From Myxococcota bacterium (GTDB lineage Bacteria; Myxococcota_A; Polyangia; HGW-17; JAJRWW01): a stretch of DNA of 7,299 bases. Position 1 is the first letter of the stretch; each line of letters starts with the position of its first letter. The stretch lies in the NCBI GenBank assembly GCA_024276595.1, contig JAJRWW010000526.1:1-7299 (forward strand), written 5' to 3'. Below the pieces are notes generated by a model. That model ran no database searches. It was not told the DNA's origin and was given only the letters and a program-made list of their open reading frames with translations. Positions 1 through 5,932 of the stretch are shown piece after piece. The translations under genes were made by a program, and so were the position numbers.

Positions 1-2613
1 ATCTTGGCCGCTTCGTTGGCGAGTCTCGCCGCTGGCTGCCCCCGCCCCAGCCCCTACGGCTCCCTCGTGGCCAGCAGAGGGGCCAGCTCCCTGCTGCGAG
101 ATCTCGGCCTGGCCCTCCGAGACAGCAGCGGCGACCGGCTGCTGAGCCTGCTCACCGAGCGCTGCGCTGCGCGCTGCCCCGGCTTTCGGTCCGCCCCCGA
201 AGGCAGGGACGGGGCCATCCGTCGATTCCGCTGGAGAGGGCGGCCGGGAGCAGGAGGCCTTGCCGAGGACCTCTACGGCCAGCTCCGTCTGTACAAGAAG
301 ATCGACAGGGTGGCGGTGAGCTTTCTGAGCCTCCGCTTCTCCAGCCACCGCCTGGCCGAGGCAACGCTCGCCCTGGAGGTGGACGGTCGCCTGGCCAACG
401 GCGCCCGCCGCTCCGACCGAGGCACGCTCGCCCTCTCCCTGCGTCGCAGCGTGGACAGCACCTGGAAGATCGACGGCTTCGGCGCCGACGGGATGCGCAC
501 CGTGGTCTCCACCAGAGCCCTGTTCCAGGATCGCACCCCGCAAAGCTGGGCGCGGACCATCCCGAGGCTGAGGATCCCACCCAAGGATCCCACCTCCCCG
601 GGTGCAATCCTGGCTGACATGGGGCCTGGCCTCGCCGCTGCCGATGTCAACGGCGACGGCCTGGTGGACCTCTTTCTTCCGGGTCCAGGCCTGGGCAGGC
701 TGCTCCTCGGGGCTGGCAGAGGCCGGCTCCGGCCCGGCGCTCCCCTCAGACGGGGCACGCCAGTGCTCTCCCGAGGAGACAGCGGCTGGGCCGCTGTCTT
801 CGGAGACGCCGACAGCGACGGGGATCCGGACCTGCTGGTCCTGAGGCGCGCCTCGTCCGCGGTTCTCATGAGAAACACTGGCGGTGGCAGCTTTCGCCCA
901 GTCCCCGTTCCCAGCCTGGAGCGCCTCGGGCCCATCCTGAGCGCCGCCTGGCTGGACCTGGACGGCGACGGGCGCCTGGACATGCTTCTCTCCACTGCCC
1001 ATGGGCTGACGCTGCTGAGAAACCGATCCCGCGGCTTCGTGCCCGATCCCCGACGCATCGCCGCCTCTCTCCGCAAGGTGGCCGCAGGTGCCAGGGGCAA
1101 GATTGTCGCCCTGTGCACCGGCGACCTGGATGGGGACGGATCCACGGACGCCGTGGCGGTGGACGCCCTGGGGCCCACCCGGGTGCTGCTCAACCGGCGG
1201 GGCCGGCTCACCCCGGCTCCGACCCCCAAGGCCTCGGTGCTCGGACGCGCCTGCGCCATCGCGGACCTAGACGGGGACGGTCGGCTGGACGTGCTGGTGG
1301 CGGCGGTGCGGTCGGATCAGGCCTGGAAGTACTCCACCCCCGGGTTCCCCCTGCCGGGCTCCCCGTTCCGAAAGCCCAGGAGGCTCCCCGAGCGCCTGGT
1401 GGCGGCCACGGCCGGCTCCTTCTGGCTTCGCAGCACGCCAGCGGGGTTCATCAGGGCGCCCCTCGCCAACCCTGCCTCCATGGGCTGGGACGTGGTCGTG
1501 GCGGCCACCGACCTGGACGCCGACGGCAGGGTGGACGTGCTGCTGGCCGGGGGAAACCGCCCGGGAAGGGGCGCGCCCCTGGACCCCATGTACTTCACGC
1601 GAGCCCTCCCCCGCCAGCTCCTGGGCCTCCCCTCGGGGCCCCTCGGCAGCCGTCGGCCCCTGGGCGCCACCAGGGGCGCCACGCTCCTGCTGGGCACATC
1701 TGCCGGCAGAGTGGACGTGGGCAGGCCTTCCGGCCTGGACATGCCGGCCGGAGTCCGCGCTGCCCTCTTCCTGGACCTGGACCGAGACGGAACGCCGGAG
1801 CTGCTCCTCCGAACGCGGGACGGCTCCTTGCGCCTCTGGCGCTGGCGCCAGCCCCGGGGTAACTCACTGACCCTTCGGCTGGTGGGCAGGGGCGTCCCGG
1901 CGAGCGGCGCCACCGTCACCGCCTGGTCCCTGGGAAAAAGCTTCACCACCGCCACGGACGGCGGCGCCGCCGGCGTGGGCGAGGTGCGCCTCGGCATGGG
2001 CTCGGCCGTGCGAGCCGACCGGGTCGAGATCCGCTGGCCCGACGGGTCCAGGCAGGTGGTGCAGGATCTGCGCACCCGGGCCGCCTACAGGATCCTGCGG
2101 GGAGCGGAGAACCCCCTGGCCGGCCTGGCCGGCAAACCGGCCACCACCGCCGGCACCCCGCCCGAGACCGCGCCGCCTGCTCGCCTGGGGGTGGTGGCAG
2201 GGCTCGACCTGGCCCGGCTGGGAGAGCTGCGGGTGACCCCCGTGGGCCCGGCACCCGCCGGGGCCCTGGCCAGGAGCACCCGCCTGCGCCACCACTTCGG
2301 GAGCCGCGCCACCCTGCTGCTGCTGGTGCCGGCCAGGTGCAAGGAGTGCCCCGGCTACCTGCGCAAGCTGGCTCGCCTGGGCCGCGTCTGGCGGCGCCGA
2401 GGCGTGGCTGCGCTGGCGCTCGGAGGAGGGCCTTCCCGGAGGCTTCCCTGGATCTCCCGTCTCCGGTCGGCGCCCGGTCAGAGCATCCCAGCCTACCCCA
2501 ACACCCGCCTCCTGCTGCTGGACTCGACCGGTCGGGTGAGGCTTATCTACCTGGCCTCCCTGCCCCCGGTGATGGTGCTGGTCCATCACCTCCAGCGCCT
2601 CACCGCCCCCTGA
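1..2613 (+). CDS. FG-GAP/VCBS repeat lipoprotein with ASPIC/UnbV-like and thioredoxin-like domains (5' partial)
   Basis: The frame is open from base 1, and the first residues (ILAASLASLAAGC) look like the end of a lipoprotein signal peptide with a lipobox ending in Cys. The true start is therefore probably upstream, and the TTG at 4 is only the first possible start in view. Numbering from that TTG: residues about 20-165 form an unrecognised N-terminal domain, possibly NTF2-like because of its length and the W154-K-I-D-G-F end. Residues 205-610 carry seven D-x-D-x-D-G-type loops (D214, D268, D318, D374, D421, D503, D591), typical of FG-GAP/VCBS beta-propellers that bind calcium. Residues 619-698 resemble ASPIC/UnbV, ending in WPDGSRQVVQDL (W678). 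The C-terminal part has C779-K-E-C782 and a LLLLDSTGRVRLIY strand, as in thioredoxin or redoxin folds. It ends at TGA, converging on the next gene. It is likely anchored outside the cytoplasm; adhesion, scaffolding or a redox role are all possible. Confidence 0.88.
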   Translation: MLAASLASLAAGCPRPSPYGSLVASRGASSLLRDLGLALRDSSGDRLLSLLTERCAARCPGFRSAPEGRDGAIRRFRWRGRPGAGGLAEDLYGQLRLYKKIDRVAVSFLSLRFSSHRLAEATLALEVDGRLANGARRSDRGTLALSLRRSVDSTWKIDGFGADGMRTVVSTRALFQDRTPQSWARTIPRLRIPPKDPTSPGAILADMGPGLAAADVNGDGLVDLFLPGPGLGRLLLGAGRGRLRPGAPLRRGTPVLSRGDSGWAAVFGDADSDGDPDLLVLRRASSAVLMRNTGGGSFRPVPVPSLERLGPILSAAWLDLDGDGRLDMLLSTAHGLTLLRNRSRGFVPDPRRIAASLRKVAAGARGKIVALCTGDLDGDGSTDAVAVDALGPTRVLLNRRGRLTPAPTPKASVLGRACAIADLDGDGRLDVLVAAVRSDQAWKYSTPGFPLPGSPFRKPRRLPERLVAATAGSFWLRSTPAGFIRAPLANPASMGWDVVVAATDLDADGRVDVLLAGGNRPGRGAPLDPMYFTRALPRQLLGLPSGPLGSRRPLGATRGATLLLGTSAGRVDVGRPSGLDMPAGVRAALFLDLDRDGTPELLLRTRDGSLRLWRWRQPRGNSLTLRLVGRGVPASGATVTAWSLGKSFTTATDGGAAGVGEVRLGMGSAVRADRVEIRWPDGSRQVVQDLRTRAAYRILRGAENPLAGLAGKPATTAGTPPETAPPARLGVVAGLDLARLGELRVTPVGPAPAGALARSTRLRHHFGSRATLLLLVPARCKECPGYLRKLARLGRVWRRRGVAALALGGGPSRRLPWISRLRSAPGQSIPAYPNTRLLLLDSTGRVRLIYLASLPPVMVLVHHLQRLTAP
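643..1800 (+). repeat. Seven FG-GAP-type calcium-loop coding repeats
   Basis: Within the first gene, seven copies of a D-x-(D/N)-x-D-G-x-x-D/E-hydrophobic motif recur at spacings of about 50-90 codons: ADVNGDGLVDLFL, GDADSDGDPDLLV, LDLDGDGRLDMLL, GDLDGDGSTDAVA, ADLDGDGRLDVLV, TDLDADGRVDVLL and LDLDRDGTPELLL. The copies are similar in protein but only partly similar in DNA, so they look like old repeat units rather than recent duplications. Seven units is what a seven-bladed propeller would need. The last unit has Glu in place of the final Asp. Confidence 0.85.
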
Positions 2614-2639
2614 ACCTCCTCTCCTCCGGGACGGGCGGC

Positions 2640-3899
2640 CTACCGCTCGGTGTAGCCGTCGTGGGCGAACCGGTAGGTCTTTTTCTTGGTGCCCCAGGGA
2701 GTGAGGAGCCCCTCCAGGTTGCCCCCGTGGGAGGATCGGTAGGTGCTTCGGGTAAAGCCCGCGGCCCTGTCGAAGGTGATCACGATGTCGGTCTTCTTGC
2801 CCCTCCTCACAAACCTGTAGCCGTTGGTGAGATAGCGCGCTCCCTGGCGCTTGGCCACCTCGTGCATGAAGTAGATGTCGAAGCGGTTGGAGTCCAAAAA
2901 GCGCAGCACCACCAGGATGTCCCTGGTCAGGCCGGCCGCCCCGTGCTGTCGCACCACGTAGACGATATCCAGGTTCCCGTTGCCATCCAGATCCACGGTT
3001 CGAAAGCGGAGGAGATCCGTCTGCCTCTTGGCCCAGGGAGCCTTCACGGCGAAGTAGGCGCCTCCCTTGGCGACATCCTCGCCCAGCAGGGCCACGAAGG
3101 TGCCAGCGATGACGAGCTGCTCCAGCGCCTTCCCGGTAATGAAGTTGCCCACCTTTTGGTAGAGGATGTTCTTGGTGGTGAGGCCCTTCTGCTTCAGAAA
3201 CCCTGCCAGCAGCTTCCTTGCCGTGTCGTACTCCACCACGCCGAGGGTGGCCACGGTGGCCCCCCCGGTCCCCATGATCGTGTCCGGCTTGCGGCTCGGT
3301 CCTCCATCGTGGTCGATGATGCGCACGGACATGCGCAGCTTGGGTGAGCCCAGAGCATAGCCCGGCACCGCTCCGCTGGCCATCTTCAGCTCCAGGGCGT
3401 AGCCGTGGCGCAGCCGGATCACCCTGTAGGTGAGCCCCCGGGTGGACCGGGGGCCCTTGACCCAGCGCACCCTGGGCCGACGATACCGGGCGTTGGGCGG
3501 GTGGACGCGCAGGGTCCTGGTGGCACCGGTGGAGGTGGCAAAGACCAGCTCCACCCGGTCCTCGCGAGTGGAGCCGCGGCTGGTGCGCACCACCTGGTCG
3601 TCGTTCACCTCCAGCAGCAGATAGGTTCCCCCGGAGTCGTGGGCGCAGCGGAGCTTTCCCTCCAGGTCAGGCTTCCCCTGCCAGCGCCCCCTGCCCCACA
3701 GGATGGCGCCCCCCGAGAGGGGCTTGACGGTGACGTCCCGCCAGTCGCTCCGAAGGCCGTCCACGGTGATGGTGTTGTCCTCCACTCGCTCGCACTCCAG
3801 GGTGGCGGCGGTGGCGGCGGCGGGGAGGCAGGTGGCCGCACAGAGCAGCCCGAGCAGGAAGGTGGCCAACGGCGCGGCCGATGGGTCTGGTGAGCGCAT
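2640..3899 (-). CDS. Secreted CBM9-like domain protein with a single calcium-loop motif
   Basis: A 419-residue predicted exported protein. The ATG at 3899 is chosen over the TTG at 3914 because AGGAGG lies 4 nt upstream of the ATG and within the TTG version's own coding sequence. A predicted promoter would also leave the TTG almost no leader. Residues 10-31 form a signal peptide with an A29-T-A31 cleavage site. Residues about 42-200 resemble CBM9/DOMON-like beta-sandwiches: TVDGLRSDW (D47, G48, W53), then DSGGTYLLLEVNDDQVV and EDRVELVF. C36 and C85 could form a disulfide. Residues about 290-419 contain D303-L-D-G-N-G-N-L-D311, an FG-GAP/dockerin-like calcium loop, in a beta-rich tail. It ends in TAG, 26 nt from the convergent gene. 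The ligand (sugar, haem or other) cannot be read from sequence, and CBM9-like is a fold-level call. Confidence 0.85.
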   Translation of the reverse strand: MRSPDPSAAPLATFLLGLLCAATCLPAAATAATLECERVEDNTITVDGLRSDWRDVTVKPLSGGAILWGRGRWQGKPDLEGKLRCAHDSGGTYLLLEVNDDQVVRTSRGSTREDRVELVFATSTGATRTLRVHPPNARYRRPRVRWVKGPRSTRGLTYRVIRLRHGYALELKMASGAVPGYALGSPKLRMSVRIIDHDGGPSRKPDTIMGTGGATVATLGVVEYDTARKLLAGFLKQKGLTTKNILYQKVGNFITGKALEQLVIAGTFVALLGEDVAKGGAYFAVKAPWAKRQTDLLRFRTVDLDGNGNLDIVYVVRQHGAAGLTRDILVVLRFLDSNRFDIYFMHEVAKRQGARYLTNGYRFVRRGKKTDIVITFDRAAGFTRSTYRSSHGGNLEGLLTPWGTKKKTYRFAHDGYTER

Positions 3900-3903
3900 G
3901 GAT

Positions 3904-3909
3904 CCTCCT
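3904..3909 (-). promoter_or_regulatory. Ribosome binding site of the CBM9-like gene
   Basis: Reading the minus strand, AGGAGG is followed by four bases and then ATG. It is a full Shine-Dalgarno match and decides the start at 3899. The spacing is on the short side. Confidence 0.8.
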
Positions 3910-3926
3910 GGCAAGTTGGCAGAGAC

Positions 3927-3955
3927 ATAATCGCAGCCACCAGGCTCCTTGTCCA
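3927..3955 (-). promoter_or_regulatory. Sigma-70-like promoter of the CBM9-like gene
   Basis: On the minus strand, TGGACA (3955-3950, 5 of 6 to TTGACA) is separated by exactly 17 nt from GATTAT (3932-3927, 4 of 6 to TATAAT). Transcription would begin near 3920, giving a leader of about 20 nt that contains the AGGAGG. The match is by eye; start-site mapping would settle it. Confidence 0.6.
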
Positions 3956-3978
3956 GGTCCGGTGGTATGTGCTAAACA
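3949..3978 (+). promoter_or_regulatory. Weak candidate rightward promoter upstream of ffh
   Basis: TTGTCC (3949-3954) and TAAACA (3973-3978, preceded by TGC) are 18 nt apart on the plus strand. The -35 hexamer would overlap the -35 of the leftward promoter on the other strand. Both elements are weak, and the distance to the ffh start would give a leader of about 145 nt. Another start closer to ffh is equally possible, for example around TATTCT at 4074-4079, which has no good -35. Confidence 0.22.
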
Positions 3979-4051
3979 CCCCTGCGCGCCTCCGGGTGCA
4001 TCCAAGGATGTCCTGGAGGCCACGGGCCTGGCGGACCGTGACATATCAGCT

Positions 4052-4064
4052 CCGACGGCGTCGG
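4052..4064. repeat. Inverted repeat CCGACG-G-CGTCGG upstream of ffh
   Basis: A perfect 6-bp inverted repeat around one central base, directly abutting the next inverted repeat. It could be an operator half or a short RNA hairpin in the ffh leader. It is short enough to arise by chance in GC-rich DNA. Confidence 0.5.
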
Positions 4065-4096
4065 GGCGGTCGATATTCTCCCTCCCATCGACCGCC
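4065..4096. repeat. 10-bp inverted repeat (GGCGGTCGAT / ATCGACCGCC) upstream of ffh
   Basis: A perfect 10-bp inverted repeat with arms at 4065-4074 and 4087-4096 and a 12-nt pyrimidine-rich spacer. It lies 34 bp before the ffh ATG and 20 bp before its ribosome binding site. As DNA it could be an operator, since the TATTCT at 4074-4079 overlaps it. As RNA it would form a stable hairpin in the leader. No U-run follows, so it is not a classical intrinsic terminator. Confidence 0.6.
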
Positions 4097-4130
4097 GCAC
4101 CTCAGGGTCGGAGCACGGAGGAAGACCCCA

Positions 4131-5765
4131 ATGTTGGAGACCCTAACCAAAGGGTTCAGGGCCGCACGCCAGCGGCTCTCGGGCGAGGCTCAGGTCCAGG
4201 AGAGCGACATCGACGACGCCCTGCGCGAGGTGCGCATGTCCCTGCTGGAGGCGGACGTCGAGTTTCGGGTGACCAAGCAGTTTCTGGCCAAGGTCAAAGA
4301 GAGCGTGCTGGGGGAGACGGTCAAGCTCAAGGCCAAGGTGCGCGGGAGGAAGCAGAAGGTCACCGTTGGGGAGCATTTCGTCAAGGCGTGCCTGGACGAG
4401 CTCACCGCGCTCATGGGCGAGCCCGACAGCTCCCTCAGCTTCGCCAAGAAGGGCCCGACCTGCATCATGATGGCCGGCCTGCAGGGCTCGGGCAAGACCA
4501 CCACCGTGGGCAAGCTGGCCCGGTTCCTGGCCACCCAGCACAAAAAGAAGCCTCTCCTGGTGGCCGCCGACGTGTACCGGCCCGCAGCCATCGAGCAGCT
4601 CAAGGTCTTGGGGCGACAGCTCGACATGCCCGTCTACAGCGACGACTCCGGCGGCCCGCCGGCCATCGCCGAGCGCGCCTACAAGGAGGCCATGACCCGC
4701 GGCCGGGACGTGGTGATCATCGACACCGCCGGGCGGCTGGCCATCGACTAGCCCCTCATGGCGGAGCTGGACGAGATAAAAAAGCGCGTCAGGCCCTCCA
4801 ACATTCTGCTGGTCATCGACGCCATGATGGGGCAGGACGCGGTCCGCACCGCCAAGACCTTCAACGAGCGGCTGGAGCTCTCGGGCGTGGTGCTGACCAA
4901 GCTCGACGGCGACACCCGCGGCGGCGCGGCCCTCTCGGTGAAGGCCGTCACCGGCAAGCCCATCAAGTTCCTGGGCATGGGCGAAGGCCTGGACCGCCTC
5001 GAGGAGTTCCGACCAGAGGGGCTGGCCAGCCGCATCCTGGGCATGGGCGACGTGGTCGGCCTCATGAAGGACTTCGAGGAGGTCATCGACGAGCAGAAGG
5101 CCGAGGAGGACGCCGAGAAGATGCTCAGGGGTCGCTTCAACATGGGCGACTTCCTGGAGCAGATCAAGACTATCCAGAAGATGGGCTCCCTCAAGGACCT
5201 GGTGGAAAAGCTCCCCTTCTTCAAGGACGGGCTCCCCGACGGGGTGACCGTGGATGACAGGGAGCTGACCAAGATCGAGTCCATAATCCAGTCCATGACC
5301 AGGGCTGAGCGCTCAAACCCCGAGCTCTTCGTTGTCACCAGCTTCGAGGAGATCAAGGATCGCAAGGGGCGAAAGAAGGGCCGCAAGGCGGTCAGCCACT
5401 ACCACATGTCCCGGGTCCATCGTGTGGCCGCTGGCGCGGGCCGCAAGGACATGGAGGTGATGGAGCTGCTGGAGAAGTTCGCCACCATGCGGGGCATGAT
5501 GATGGAGCTGGGCCAGCAGCAGGGGCTCCTGGGCAAGATCCCCGGCCTGAAGCAGTTCAACCGCATGCGCAAGATGGCTGGCATGGACATGGACCAGATC
5601 ATGGAGTCCATGCAGGGGCTCATGCCCGGCGGCGAAGGCCCCCCCGCAGAGGGGACGGGGCGAAGGTTTCGGCCGCCCCGCAGGGCCGCCGACAGGACCA
5701 AGGCGAAGAGCAAGCGCAAGGCCGCGCGCAAGGCCCGGAAGAAGACCAAGCGCAAGAAGCGCTGA
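4131..5765 (+). CDS. ffh: Signal recognition particle GTPase Ffh (SRP54), interrupted by one in-frame UAG
   Basis: Ffh binds 4.5S SRP RNA and signal sequences of nascent chains, and docks with FtsY to target them to the inner membrane. The ATG at 4131 follows GGAGGA at 4117-4122 and gives the canonical N-domain start MLETLTKGF. The order is as in the family: N domain 1-105; G1 GLQGSGKT 116-123; D147-V-Y-R-P 147-151; G3 D198-T-A-G-R 198-202; G4 TKLD 256-259; G5 GMGE 282-285; M domain from about 336 with SMT (388) and the RNA-binding segment RVAAGAGRK (431-439); a Met-rich helix region; then a Lys/Arg-rich tail over the last 35 residues. Codon 207 is TAG, where relatives have D-E-x-L-M. No indel occurs. 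With that codon sense, the protein is 544 residues, longer than the usual 450-500, from N-domain (about 9) and M-domain (about 24) insertions plus the tail. Identity is certain; functional state is not. Confidence 0.97.
4749..4751 (+). other. In-frame TAG codon inside ffh
   Basis: The reading frame gives R-L-A-I-D-stop-P-L-M-A-E-L. Ffh homologues usually have Asp-Glu followed by x-L-M here, so GAG to TAG (one transversion) is the simplest origin. The next base is C, a context often considered weak for termination. An ATG at 4758 lies in frame 6 nt after the stop, with no clear Shine-Dalgarno, and could in principle allow reinitiation of a 335-residue G4/G5 plus M-domain fragment. Confidence 0.95.
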
Positions 5766-5768
5766 CCG

Positions 5769-5828
5769 CCTGGTCATGGCCTGAGCGCTGCATGGAGCCC
5801 AGGCCGGGGCAGGTAGGGAAAGACCAGG
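5769..5828 (+). terminator. Nested inverted repeats after ffh, possible terminator
   Basis: An outer pair CCTGGTC (5769-5775) and GACCAGG (5822-5828) encloses an inner pair GGCCTG (5778-5783) and CAGGCC (5800-5805). This starts 3 nt after the ffh stop. No U-run follows, so intrinsic termination is uncertain; it may instead be a 3' stabilising hairpin or a chance fold. Confidence 0.35.
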
Positions 5829-5877
5829 TGGGCATCGGGCGGAGGACGACCCCGTTTCCTCCGTGGCCTCGGGCTGC

Positions 5878-5883
5878 TACACT
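5878..5883 (+). promoter_or_regulatory. Candidate -10 element (TACACT) for the Arg-rich lipoprotein gene
   Basis: TGCTACACT contains a 4-of-6 match to TATAAT about 50 bp before the ATG at 5933. A -35 at the right distance (TTTCCT, 5855-5860) is poor. If used, transcription would begin near 5890, which would exclude the more upstream start at 5792. Confidence 0.4.
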
Positions 5884-5932
5884 GTCCGGGCGCCTCGGCA
5901 TCGAGCAACGGTCCATCGCCTTGTCTTTTCGG

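Noticed and set aside
2614..2639. Bidirectional terminator between the convergent genes
   Set aside because: I could not find a convincing hairpin or T-run in these 26 bases.
3900..3914. TTG start giving five more residues on the CBM9-like protein
   Set aside because: The extra codons are themselves the AGGAGG ribosome binding site for the ATG at 3899, and the predicted promoter leaves the TTG a leader of only a few bases.
3900..4130. tRNA or SRP RNA gene in the divergent intergenic region
   Set aside because: No tRNA T-loop consensus or cloverleaf and no 4.5S-type GNRA-loop core motif was visible; the space is explained by promoters and inverted repeats.
4780..4795. The run of six A in ffh as a frameshift or slippage site
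   Set aside because: The frame is identical before and after the run, so neither an indel nor programmed slippage is needed. The only defect is the TAG upstream.
3881..5257. Long plus-strand frame overlapping ffh in another phase
   Set aside because: The translation is low-complexity Gly/Arg/His and lies across the certain ffh frame. It does bridge the TAG position, but it shares no sequence with Ffh, so it is not a frameshifted continuation.
5792..5932. Upstream ATG extending the lipoprotein by 47 residues
   Set aside because: It would bury the signal peptide and lipobox inside the protein and overlap the likely terminator of ffh and the TACACT element.
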